Source: Promethearchaeota archaeon | Lineage (GTDB): Archaea > Asgardarchaeota > Lokiarchaeia > Sigynarchaeales > SOKP01 | Direction of reading: 5' to 3' | Assembly: GCA_016839635.1 (NCBI GenBank) | Contig: JAEOTV010000137.1 | Coordinates: 1 to 44,286, forward strand | DNA length: 44,286 nucleotides | Part shown: positions 35,208 to 43,931 of the stretch, piece by piece | How the letters are laid out: each line of letters starts with the position of its first letter | How positions within the stretch are numbered: the stretch's first letter is position 1 | Program-made: the position numbers and the translations under genes | The notes under the pieces: model-generated | Seen by the model: the letters and a program-made list of their open reading frames with translations, nothing else | What the model was told of the DNA's origin: nothing | Databases searched by the model: none

Positions 35208-35921
35208 TTATTCTGATTTTAAATTATATCCACATCCAGGACAAAATTTAGCCTCAAGATCAGGTATTTTTTCACCGCATACTGGACAGAAATTAATTCC
35301 ATGAGGTACTTCAATTGGTTCAGATACAATAGGGGCAATTTCTTCTCTTACTGGAGGCTCCTCTTTCACTAATGGAGGTTCATCTTTACTTATTGGCGTT
35401 ATCTCAACTTCTTCTACTTTACCTATACTCTTTCCAATAATAAATCCTAAGATTGACAATCCCCCTCCAATAAATGGACCGATAACTGCAAAACTAGGAA
35501 GACCCCCTTGCCAAAAGCTATCTGGTGTAGCATAGTTAATAATATGATATACAAAATAACCCAATTCAGTTCCTGCAATGTAAAAAATGGTTCCTCCAAT
35601 AAGCAAAATACCAAGAGCTATCCAAGAGCCCGGAATTTCCTTTCCTCTATGAGTTAGAGGCGAGATGAACATGATAATTGTACAAACGATTATTAAAATG
35701 AAACAACTAATCCCAACAATCATTAGACTTAGTATTCCTATGAATCCCGGTACAGGAAAACCACCCCCAACAACAAGATAAAAGCCATTCATATATCGAA
35801 TTACTGTATTTCCTGGAGCTGGCATCCCAGGAAATAAAACCGCTGGCGTGAAAAGACTGATTGCTGTAATAATACTTCCGATAAAAGGCAATATCCAAAT
35901 ATGATTTCGCATTTCAGACAT
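35208..35921 (-). CDS. Four-TM membrane protein with C-terminal zinc ribbon
   Basis: About 237 residues. Four membrane segments lie in the first 165, with conserved SFAVIGPFIGGGLSILGFI at the fourth. Then comes a Pro/Glu-rich linker (EEPPLVKEEPP-type repeats), and at the end a zinc ribbon CPVCGEKIPDLEAKFCPGCG. I chose the ATG at 35921 because it matches the start level of the paralogue at 34967; a TTG at 35951 is the alternative. Zinc ribbons at the end of small membrane proteins are frequent in Asgard and other archaea, but the function is unknown. Confidence 0.7.
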   Translation of the reverse strand: MSEMRNHIWILPFIGSIITAISLFTPAVLFPGMPAPGNTVIRYMNGFYLVVGGGFPVPGFIGILSLMIVGISCFILIIVCTIIMFISPLTHRGKEIPGSWIALGILLIGGTIFYIAGTELGYFVYHIINYATPDSFWQGGLPSFAVIGPFIGGGLSILGFIIGKSIGKVEEVEITPISKDEPPLVKEEPPVREEIAPIVSEPIEVPHGINFCPVCGEKIPDLEAKFCPGCGYNLKSE

Positions 35922-36100
35922 AAATTTCAACTCTTTTTTTAGAACTTTCAAATATGGAATTTACATGAATTATTTAAAATAATTACTGGTTTATGATTGT
36001 TTTCTTATTTATTTAATTCTTTACCTCAAAATGAAAGGTTTGAGGAATATCAAAAAATACAGTATTATAAATTTACCTATCAGAAAAATTAACATTAAGT

Positions 36101-36113
36101 AAATTTAAATATG
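36101..36113 (+). promoter_or_regulatory. Possible TATA box for the TPR gene
   Basis: AAATTTAAATATG lies 30-40 bases before the ATG at 36143. This spacing suits a transcript starting a few bases before that ATG, and so supports 36143 as the original start even though the frame is stopped at codon 5. Confidence 0.35.
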
Positions 36114-36142
36114 AATGTATAAAATTCAACATTATTAATTAC

Positions 36143-36370
36143 ATGACTAAGAAGTGATTCAAGGTAAGATACCCTAATAAAGTAATAGAGTTCATTCAGC
36201 AGCTCCCTGAGGGACATCTTGGTTTAGTAAAATTAATTAAAAAGAATTATAAGAAGTTAAATTTTGAAAAATTAGAATATGTAAACCCAAACCTTAATAT
36301 AGCGCAAATAAAACAACTCTATAAGCAGATCATTGAAGAGATTTTCTCTCTAAATCCGAATGCTTTAGAA
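36143..36370 (+). other. N-terminal segment of the TPR gene interrupted by an in-frame TGA
   Basis: From the ATG at 36143 the frame reads M-T-K-K, then TGA at 36155-36157, then stays open without interruption into the TPR protein, in the same frame. The 71 codons after the TGA read like real protein (FKVRYPNKVIEFIQQLPEG, YKQIIEEIFSLNPNALELL). No usable ATG, GTG or TTG occurs between the TGA and 36371. Either the first part is lost, or the stop is read through or is an error. Confidence 0.65.
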
Positions 36371-38020
36371 TTGCTTAAAACATTATATTTAATAAATATG
36401 GAAATCGATACCAATATTGATGGTGGATCTATAAAAACATGCTGCAAATTTCCCGATATAGAGAAATCTATCAATTTTTTACTAGAAACAGGGATAATTA
36501 AGAAAAAGAATGGTAAAGAAGAGAGATACGAATTTACTTTTCAAGAAATCCAAGATAATATAGAGCTTCTTACAGACAAAAAAAATAGCGAAGAAGTAAT
36601 ACAATATTATGAAAAAAAATTAAGGAGACTCAAGGATAATGTTCAAGATCAGATTGAAATATTACTTCATAAGGCAAAAATTAATCCCTCTGAAGATTTA
36701 GTGAATGAATTCCTAGCTATTGCTAATGCCATAGAAGAATTTGACTATCGGCATAGAAGATTAATTAATATTGCTGAAGAATTATTTATTCTTGAAGATA
36801 AATATAAAGCACCAATATTACTAGTAGTTGGTAATATTTTTTCTGTTTTAGGAAATTCTGAGGATGCAGAGAAAATCTTTCTTAACGCTTTAGATATTTA
36901 TAAAAATTTGGCTGAAAATTATTACAAAATATATCTACCCTATGTCGCGGCAACTCAAAAAAACCTCGGAACCTTATATATTGATTTAAAGCGGTTTGAA
37001 GAGGCAGAAAAGGTATACAATGATGCGTTGCATTCATATAAAGAGTTAGAACGACAATATTACGATGTTCATTCACCAGACTTTCATTCAAAAGAGTATA
37101 AAAGTATCGAAAATTCATATATCGATGATCTAAAGGCATATAATGAATTAATAAAAAAATATCATGGGATATATTTGCCTGCGGAACCCCCGATTGTAAG
37201 TGATTTTGGACATGCTGGTATTGATTTAGACTTATTAGAGGATATTCAAGATGGAACCATTGATTCTATAGATAATTACAAAAAATTGGCGAAAGTGTAT
37301 TACGATATGTATTTAATTGATATTGCTAAGACTCTAAGTAATCTTGGAATCACCTACAGTGAATTAAAGAAGTTTGAAGATGCTGAAGAGATGCACCTTG
37401 TGGCATTAAAAATTAAAAAAAAAATAGTAGAACATTTTCCTGACCAAGTTTTACCTGAGCTAGTACTTACTCTAATAGATCTTGGAGACTTATATGCTAG
37501 TTTAAATAAATTTGAAGACGCAGAACCAATGTTCATTGAAGCATTAAAAATATCTCAACAATTAGCAGAGAAGAATCCAGAAGTATATATGTACAATATT
37601 GCTCTTATCCAAAACTCTCTAGGCATGGTATATTCCAAGTTACAGAAATTTGAGGAGGCAGAACAATTCTACCTTGATGCATTAAAAATCTTTGAACTCT
37701 TTGCTAGTAAAGATCCACAAACCTATTCCTACAACGTTGCTGATGTTCAGAACAACCTTGGAAATTTATTTTTGATCTTAAGAGATCTTGATAAAGCTGA
37801 ATTCTATCTTAATAACGCAATTAAAAATGATACTGCTAATATAGATGTAATATATAATCTTGCCTGTCTAGAATCACTTAAAAATAACCAAATAGAAGCT
37901 TTGAAATTATTGACCAAAGTAATAAAACTTGATGAAGCCTATATTAAGAAAGCATTAGAAGATAAAAAACTAGATAACATTAGAAATTTGGATGAATTTA
38001 AAGAATTGATTGGTGGTTAA
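36371..38020 (+). CDS. Tetratricopeptide-repeat protein
   Basis: A 549-residue, mostly helical protein. An N-terminal region (about 1-70) includes CCKFPDIEKSINFLLETGIIKKK, which looks like a winged-helix or partner domain. After it come TPR-type repeats, for example VVGNIFSVLGNSEDAEKIFLNALDIY, TLSNLGITYSELKKFEDAEE, QNSLGMVYSKLQKFEEAEQFY and QNNLGNLFLILRDLDKAEFY. Repeats with the A-E-x-x-x-x-x-A-L pattern mediate protein-protein contacts. The start used here is a TTG at 36371; the original start is more likely the ATG at 36143 (see that entry). The stop overlaps the start of the next gene. Confidence 0.8.
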   Translation: MLKTLYLINMEIDTNIDGGSIKTCCKFPDIEKSINFLLETGIIKKKNGKEERYEFTFQEIQDNIELLTDKKNSEEVIQYYEKKLRRLKDNVQDQIEILLHKAKINPSEDLVNEFLAIANAIEEFDYRHRRLINIAEELFILEDKYKAPILLVVGNIFSVLGNSEDAEKIFLNALDIYKNLAENYYKIYLPYVAATQKNLGTLYIDLKRFEEAEKVYNDALHSYKELERQYYDVHSPDFHSKEYKSIENSYIDDLKAYNELIKKYHGIYLPAEPPIVSDFGHAGIDLDLLEDIQDGTIDSIDNYKKLAKVYYDMYLIDIAKTLSNLGITYSELKKFEDAEEMHLVALKIKKKIVEHFPDQVLPELVLTLIDLGDLYASLNKFEDAEPMFIEALKISQQLAEKNPEVYMYNIALIQNSLGMVYSKLQKFEEAEQFYLDALKIFELFASKDPQTYSYNVADVQNNLGNLFLILRDLDKAEFYLNNAIKNDTANIDVIYNLACLESLKNNQIEALKLLTKVIKLDEAYIKKALEDKKLDNIRNLDEFKELIGG

Positions 38021-38486
38021 AATTCCAAAAATTACATTAAAAAAAGTTACAAGGCTTAATCTAAGGCCTATTTTACAATTAGAAGTCAAACCAGAGCAGA
38101 AAACCTTAGTTGCTTCTAATGCCGTATCAATATCAGAGGCTTATTTCAATAAGGATGCATGGTTCCGAGCAATTTATGCAGATTATAAACCAATTGGATT
38201 TGTTATGATAAGTGATACATCTTTAAAGTATAAGAACAATCCAAAGCACATTCCTTCATACTTTCTATGGAGATTTATGATTGATAAAAGTTATCAAGGA
38301 AAGGGATATGGGAAAGAAGCTATGAACTTAATAATTAATCATGTAAAAAATAGACCAAAAGCGAAAGAATTTCTACTAAGTCATTCTAAGTATGATGGAA
38401 ATGCTGGCAAATTTTATAAGAAATGCAGCTTCGAATATACTGGGAAAGAAATTGGGGATGAATTAGTTATGCGTTTGGAATTATAA
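38010..38486 (+). CDS. GNAT-family N-acetyltransferase
   Basis: A 158-residue acetyltransferase of the spermidine/diamine type. The acetyl-CoA-binding motif is DKSYQGKGYGKEAMNLII, preceded by the strand FLWRFMID and followed by the C-terminal SKYDGNAGKFYKKCSFEYTGK block. The gene overlaps the TPR stop by about 11 bases and begins at TTG 38010 or GTG 38013, so it is translated together with the TPR gene. Substrate unknown. Confidence 0.85.
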   Translation: MVVKIPKITLKKVTRLNLRPILQLEVKPEQKTLVASNAVSISEAYFNKDAWFRAIYADYKPIGFVMISDTSLKYKNNPKHIPSYFLWRFMIDKSYQGKGYGKEAMNLIINHVKNRPKAKEFLLSHSKYDGNAGKFYKKCSFEYTGKEIGDELVMRLEL

Positions 38487-38853
38487 GGATTTAATAACTT
38501 CTTTTCTATATTTTGCAATCTTTTCTCTAGCATAAATACATACTAATTTAATTATCTTAGTCCTATATTAGTGTTTCTGTTAACCTTTGATTCCCATATT
38601 TAAAATTTGAAAAGGGCTTTTTATCTTTTCAATACTTCAGAGACATTTCTCAATGAAATAATCTTAAATGAAATAAAAGAAACAATGATTAGATGTATTA
38701 ATCAAATTTAATAACTCTGTTAATTAAGTTGATACTATTAGATTTTTTTTACAAATTTAAAATTGATAATAAGGTTGTTGAGCACTCTCTGGAGATATCT
38801 TAAAGAACCCTTTATTCAAGTAGTTATTCAAAATTAATATTTGATGGATTAGT
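38487..38853. other. Intergenic stretch without a recognised gene
   Basis: About 370 bases, very AT-rich. Both strands are full of stops, and I see no RNA fold, repeat or coding remnant with confidence. It probably holds the 3' end of the acetyltransferase transcript and the promoter of the small gene after it. Confidence 0.5.
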
Positions 38854-39051
38854 TTGCAAAACGAAATTAAAGTGACTGAGATTTTTCTTATCAGAATTGA
38901 GTATGAAAAACCCAAAGGAGTAGTATATAGAAATATAAGGGCTATAGAATACCCTAATTTCCTAAATATCTATCCCAAAGAAGCTCTATTAAAGGGATTA
39001 ATAATATCAGAAATTAAAGTTATAAAAAAATATCAATCTTACGAGGATTAA
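38854..39051 (+). CDS. Small protein of unknown function
   Basis: A 65-residue frame beginning at TTG. It has an amphipathic composition (FLIRIEYEKPKGVVYRNIRA, then a Leu/Ile-rich end) that could form a small alpha/beta unit. No ribosome site is clear and no family is recognised. It may be a real small gene or a remnant. Confidence 0.4.
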   Translation: MQNEIKVTEIFLIRIEYEKPKGVVYRNIRAIEYPNFLNIYPKEALLKGLIISEIKVIKKYQSYED

Positions 39052-39204
39052 ATCTATTTTATGGTTATAATCCTATATTACTTTATGTGAAAGTCTTTAG
39101 ACATAAACTGATTATTTTATTATGAGATATTTTAAAAATTCAAGTAACTCAAATTTGTAATTAACCTATAAACAATAGAGTTGTTTAATTGAGGAAAAAA
39201 TATA

Positions 39205-41352
39205 TTATTTTAATTCCAACTTATTTTCACAATAAGGACAATGAAGTGGTAATTCTTCATTACAAGTCTCCAATTCCTCACTACTCACTATATTTTTCCA
39301 GCAAATTAACTTATCTCCTTTCTGGACCATATCTCGACCATGATGTTGTGGGATGATATCTTTAGTTTCACAATGATCGCATATAATTAACTTAGCTTCA
39401 TTTTCTATCTCTTCTGTAGAGATTTCTTTATATTTGAATTTATACCGGAAAATGGTTAAACTATTAAGCAGAATAGCAAGAGACACTCCCATATCACCTA
39501 TTCCTACTGCTAGCCAGAGTGTCATAAAACCTATAACTGTTAGAATCGCGAACGAAACTTTTACAATAATCGAAGTCCAAATATTTTGTCTTATTTTTTT
39601 ATTTGTTTTCTTTGCGATATCAATATAAGTAAGGATTTTTTTCAAATCTTCACCAATCACAATGATATCTGCAGTTTCTAATGTAATATCTGTAGCGGAG
39701 GCTCCAATAGCAATACCTAAATCGGCAAGAGCTAATGCTGGAGCATCATTTATGCCATCACCAACCATTGCTACTCCTTTATATTGTTGCTTTAGATTTT
39801 TTATTTTCTCGAGTTTTTCATCAGGTAAATGTTCACCGTAAGCTTGATCAATGTCTAAACATGCCCCGATTGAATTACATACTTTTTGATTATCACCAGA
39901 AATTAATACGGTTTCATATCCTCTCTTTTTTAAACCATTAATTAGAATTGGAGCAGAAACCCTTAATACGTCTCTAATTGAGATTATTCCTAATATGTGT
40001 CTTTGGTTTCCTAACAGAATTGGGATTGTTCCAGAAGTTTCAATATTTTTAATATCATCCATTGGAAGCTTATATTTCAATTCATCAATAAAATTCTGAC
40101 TCCCAACATAAAACAATTCCCCACCAATATGACCTTTTATTCCTCTTCCTTTTATAACTTCAAAATTATCAACTGCATGGAATTTTAAGTCCATATCTTT
40201 TGCTTGATTCACTATTGCTTTTCCAATTGGATGTTCTGAAAGAGCCTCTAAACTAGCGGCAATACTTATAATATCAGATGATTTAGCACCATTATAAGGA
40301 AAAATATCAAATATTTTTAGTTTACCTTCAGTAAGGGTTCCTGTTTTATCAAATGCAAAAACTTCGATATCTTGAAGTTTCTCAATAAACTTATTCCCTT
40401 TTACTAGAATTCCTTCTTTAGCTTGCTTAGTTAAAGATGCTATATTTGCTAAGGGAGTAGATAAGGTTAAAGCGCATGGACACGAGACAACTAATAGGAC
40501 CAGTCCTCGATAGAACCAATTATAAAAATTGAATCCAAATAAGGGAGGAATAACCATAACTAAAATGGATGACAGAAGGATAATAGGTGTGTAATACTTT
40601 GCAAACTTTTCAATAAATCTTTCGTGTTTGCTTTTATTTTGTTGCGCAATTTTCACACTTTCAGCAATTTGAGCTACTAATGTATTTGCACTTTCTCTTG
40701 TAACCTCAATATCTATAAAACTATCAGAATTTAAACTAGCTGCATATACTTCATCACCTTCATGTTTAAAAACTGGAACAGATTCACCTGTGATTGCACT
40801 TTCGTCAAGATAGGAGCTTCCTTTTATAATAACACCATCTAAAGGAACTTTCATACCTGGTTTTATACCTATGATATTGCTTATTTTTACTTCCTTCGAG
40901 GGAACATTTACATATCCATTTTCAGATTTGAGTAAAGCATCATCTGGAGCGAGTTCGAGTAATTCTTTAATAGCGTTTCTCGACTTATCTGTTGTTATCT
41001 CCTCTAACATTTCTGCAATAGCATATAACAATAATGCTGTTGCACCTTCTTGCCCATGTAATATAAAAAATGAAGCAACACCCGCGATAATCATTAATAA
41101 ATTAGCAGTTATTTTCTTTTCACTTAGATCCTCAATAGCTTCCTTGAACACCCCCGAACTAGAAAGGAGGATTGAAGCAATTGCTAGAATCTGAGCAATT
41201 AGCACAGTTTCAAATGCAAATTCTAAAACTATGGAAATTCCAAGCAAAATCCCCGCAGGAATTATGAAATACCAGAAATTTTCTTCAAAAAAAGATTCTT
41301 CTTCTTCCTCTTTTATTTCACAAACAGATGAAGAGCACGCTATAGTAGTAAT
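39205..41352 (-). CDS. Zn/Cd-type P1B ATPase with extra C-terminal zinc-binding region
   Basis: Exports or imports divalent metal using ATP. Visible motifs are TGES (actuator), CPCALTLSTPLA in the sixth membrane segment, DKTGTLTEGKL with the phosphorylated Asp, SEHPIGKAI, and GDGINDAPALALADLGIA. The last helices contain GDMGVSL and the KVSFAIL Lys, the pattern of zinc/cadmium (P1B-2) pumps. The C-terminus adds CDHC, a His pair (QHHG) and CPYC, likely a soluble metal-binding unit. The N-terminus, if read from 41352, includes the metal-site-like ACSSSVCE and the first membrane helix; the first ordinary start inside the frame is TTG 41247, which would lose both. Confidence 0.9.
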   Translation of the reverse strand: MTTIACSSSVCEIKEEEEESFFEENFWYFIIPAGILLGISIVLEFAFETVLIAQILAIASILLSSSGVFKEAIEDLSEKKITANLLMIIAGVASFFILHGQEGATALLLYAIAEMLEEITTDKSRNAIKELLELAPDDALLKSENGYVNVPSKEVKISNIIGIKPGMKVPLDGVIIKGSSYLDESAITGESVPVFKHEGDEVYAASLNSDSFIDIEVTRESANTLVAQIAESVKIAQQNKSKHERFIEKFAKYYTPIILLSSILVMVIPPLFGFNFYNWFYRGLVLLVVSCPCALTLSTPLANIASLTKQAKEGILVKGNKFIEKLQDIEVFAFDKTGTLTEGKLKIFDIFPYNGAKSSDIISIAASLEALSEHPIGKAIVNQAKDMDLKFHAVDNFEVIKGRGIKGHIGGELFYVGSQNFIDELKYKLPMDDIKNIETSGTIPILLGNQRHILGIISIRDVLRVSAPILINGLKKRGYETVLISGDNQKVCNSIGACLDIDQAYGEHLPDEKLEKIKNLKQQYKGVAMVGDGINDAPALALADLGIAIGASATDITLETADIIVIGEDLKKILTYIDIAKKTNKKIRQNIWTSIIVKVSFAILTVIGFMTLWLAVGIGDMGVSLAILLNSLTIFRYKFKYKEISTEEIENEAKLIICDHCETKDIIPQHHGRDMVQKGDKLICWKNIVSSEELETCNEELPLHCPYCENKLELK

Positions 41353-41530
41353 TTTTTCTCACCTATGTAATTATTATATAAACTTCAATTAGAACTTAAC
41401 ATTTATGGAGTATAAAAGAATGAATTGCAGCATGAAAAATTTTATTGATTTTTCCATAATATTTTTATTTTAAATAAAAAATAGTAAGGATGATATTTCT
41501 TAGGTCATTTTAAACGATTTAAAGATTATC

Positions 41531-42424
41531 TTATTTTATAACATACACAAGTTTCTGTCCTTCCTGTTCTTCAAGCTTTAACTCTCTCCTAATAGCTTTT
41601 CGGATTAAATAACCTCCAATATGCAATATAGAATCCTTAAGTATAGAATCTTTGTCCATTGAAGCATTACAAGGATAAGCATGGTGAGCTTTACTTATTC
41701 TTTCGTTTAAAGAAAGGTCTCCACTCTTCCCATTCTTAAAATATTTAGATTTTAATTGTTGGCATATATAATAAGTACTTCCACATGGAGCACTCTGGAT
41801 AACACAAGTATCTTCAATTGATTCTCCATCTTTACTTAATAGAAATGAAACAATTGGTTCTCCAATTTTATAATAATCTATAAATTCATCAATAAAATCA
41901 TGTTCAGTTGTTAAATGAAAGCCAATTTTGTTATATTCATTTAAATTTTTACTTAGGGAGCAGAAAGGTTTAGGAAATGCTGCTTGAATACCATATTTTT
42001 CGAATTCTTCTAATACTTGAACTTGAAGTCCAGCAGGTACCCATTTAGGATATTCTATTGGAACAATAACAGCTTTAACTCCACTATCCTTTAAATAACT
42101 AGGAAGACCAGTGAGTAAATCTTGATGAATTCCTACAACTATTAAAAAATCAACTGAAGGGAGATTTTTAGGGAGGTATTCTTCTGGTTCTTCAATAAAT
42201 TCAGGAACTTTTTCACCTACTTTTTCATAATAATAGATTGAATTAGCAAAACTCTTTATATGCTCACGACACTTATCGCATTTTACATTTTGTTCTAAAT
42301 CTTCGCAAGCTTTACAGAATTCCTCATTATTAATGAGATTGCCAACAAACTTTTGAGTTAACATCTCAATCTCTGTTCCGATGCCGTAAAAAACTCCTAG
42401 TTTATACATTTCCTCAGTCAACAT
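41531..42424 (-). CDS. DUF166 family protein
   Basis: A 297-residue protein. Residues near 45-60 carry two CxxC pairs (CKACEDL, CDKCREH), a possible metal site. A central Rossmann-like part reads LIVVGIHQDLLTGLPSY. The C-terminal signature SAPCGSTYYICQQL and HHAYPCNASMDKD matches DUF166, a family found mainly in methanogens and other archaea and sometimes annotated near thymidylate synthase. The biochemical role is unknown. The family call is from pattern memory. Confidence 0.65.
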   Translation of the reverse strand: MLTEEMYKLGVFYGIGTEIEMLTQKFVGNLINNEEFCKACEDLEQNVKCDKCREHIKSFANSIYYYEKVGEKVPEFIEEPEEYLPKNLPSVDFLIVVGIHQDLLTGLPSYLKDSGVKAVIVPIEYPKWVPAGLQVQVLEEFEKYGIQAAFPKPFCSLSKNLNEYNKIGFHLTTEHDFIDEFIDYYKIGEPIVSFLLSKDGESIEDTCVIQSAPCGSTYYICQQLKSKYFKNGKSGDLSLNERISKAHHAYPCNASMDKDSILKDSILHIGGYLIRKAIRRELKLEEQEGQKLVYVIK

Positions 42425-42522
42425 TAAAATGAAATAAATATATGTTTTTATTTGTATTTTTAATACATAATAAGAAATATATTACTTTAGCTGAACATGT
42501 TCTGCATGCATTTGAAGTAAAC

Positions 42523-42978
42523 TTAATCCTCAAACACAGCCATCGTACTTTTACTCTCTCCCACTCTAACTAGAATCTTTTTATTATTATATATTTCTTT
42601 CAGTTTATCATGAATATATTTTGCTAAAAGTTCGCTTGTTGTGGCTGGTAATGGCAAAAAGAAAACATCTTCTCGTGGGAAAACATACCGTTTCTTAGAA
42701 GTCACAACTTCCACAGAATCTTTCTCTTCTCGTATATCTAAATCATTAGATTCTGTTGGTATCAAAACGTAATGATCCATAGGTTTAACAATAGAAATTA
42801 ATTTACTCTTTAGATCTGTAAAATCTACAACAAAATGATTTTCATCAAGATTATCACTTAATTCAACATACACATAATAATTGTGACCATGGAGTCTTGT
42901 ACATTGAAGGGGTTCTTTTAAGAAGTGACTAGCACTAAATTTAATTTCGGTTGATTCAACTACGACTTTAAATACCAT
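42523..42978 (-). CDS. 6-pyruvoyl-tetrahydropterin synthase/QueD-family protein
   Basis: A 151-residue T-fold enzyme. The zinc-binding histidines are in FSASHFL and LHGHNY, with a Cys five residues before the first His of HGH, as in QueD-type enzymes. MDHYVLIP and, at the end, VGESKSTMAVFE with the catalytic-triad Glu follow. Members make 6-carboxytetrahydropterin for archaeosine/queuosine or act on pterins. It lies 98 bases upstream of the DUF166 gene on the same strand. The specific reaction is not determined. Confidence 0.88.
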   Translation of the reverse strand: MVFKVVVESTEIKFSASHFLKEPLQCTRLHGHNYYVYVELSDNLDENHFVVDFTDLKSKLISIVKPMDHYVLIPTESNDLDIREEKDSVEVVTSKKRYVFPREDVFFLPLPATTSELLAKYIHDKLKEIYNNKKILVRVGESKSTMAVFED

Positions 42979-43181
42979 AAATAGAGTTCCCCCAATGTTA
43001 TTTCTTTGCTTTCATTTTTTTGTATTTCAGAAGCGCTTTGGTATTTTTATATTTTATGCTTATAAAATCGAAACAAAAAACAAAATTTCTAAATAATTTT
43101 TGATCCTTTTCGAAATCATAATCTCTTATATGAATATTTTATTATATATAGTGAAAAAATATAATTTTCTGGTGTTTAAAT

Positions 43182-43718
43182 TTACGACACTTTCTTATTA
43201 ATCAAACCAAATATCTTATTATCTGTCCATTCTCCATCAATAAATTCCATATCTTTCAGATGTCCTTCTTCGATAAAACCGAGGTTTTTAAACATAGTTA
43301 TTGAACGAATATTAGTTGTACTAATCTCTGATACTATTTTATGTAAATTTAACACATTAAATGCATAATCAATCATCATCTCCACAGCTAATGTACCGAT
43401 CCCTTTTCCCCAATATTCAATTTCACCTATAAATATTCCGATTTCTCCTCTACGGTAAGGTGCGATTATCTTAAATAAACCCACCATTCCTATTGTTTTT
43501 TGATCTTTTTTATGCCAGATCTCAAGCCATATATTTTTTTCATCAAGATATTCTGGGAACCACTCTTTTTTTATTACTTCGAGAGTCTGGGGATTATACA
43601 CTGATATAAACTTTGCAATAGTTGGATTATTTATCCATTTCAGATATGTATCTACATGCTCTTTGTTTTTTACTAATAAATCTATTATCTCTCCTTGTAA
43701 GAAGACTACATTTCCCAT
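43182..43718 (-). CDS. GNAT-family acetyltransferase (RimJ/RimL type)
   Basis: A 178-residue acetyltransferase with strand IGIFIGE, then the acetyl-CoA motif YWGKGIGTLAVEMMIDYAF, NLHKIVSEI and the typical C-terminal NIRSITMFKNLGFIEEGHLKD. This NxxSxxxxxxxGFxxEG ending is characteristic of ribosomal-protein acetyltransferase relatives. The substrate cannot be predicted. It is divergent from the epimerase-like gene at the right edge. Confidence 0.88.
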   Translation of the reverse strand: MGNVVFLQGEIIDLLVKNKEHVDTYLKWINNPTIAKFISVYNPQTLEVIKKEWFPEYLDEKNIWLEIWHKKDQKTIGMVGLFKIIAPYRRGEIGIFIGEIEYWGKGIGTLAVEMMIDYAFNVLNLHKIVSEISTTNIRSITMFKNLGFIEEGHLKDMEFIDGEWTDNKIFGLINKKVS

Positions 43719-43931
43719 TTTCTTATACCCTCTCCTGTATTATTTTAAGTTTTATTTAATTCTTTTCTAATGTATTTTTATATTTTATGTTTAAAAACAA
43801 TTATCACTGTCAGAAGTTTTCATAAAAGCAAGATATTTTAAATCAGTAAGATAATTTCAATAAAAAATAAACCATATTTTAAAATAGATCTGAGTTTTAC
43901 TATTTACAATAAATTTAAAGATGCTCATACT

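Noticed and set aside
36155..36157. TGA as selenocysteine codon
   Set aside because: It is codon 5, no redox motif surrounds it, and I cannot identify a SECIS-like element; a mutation or base error is simpler.
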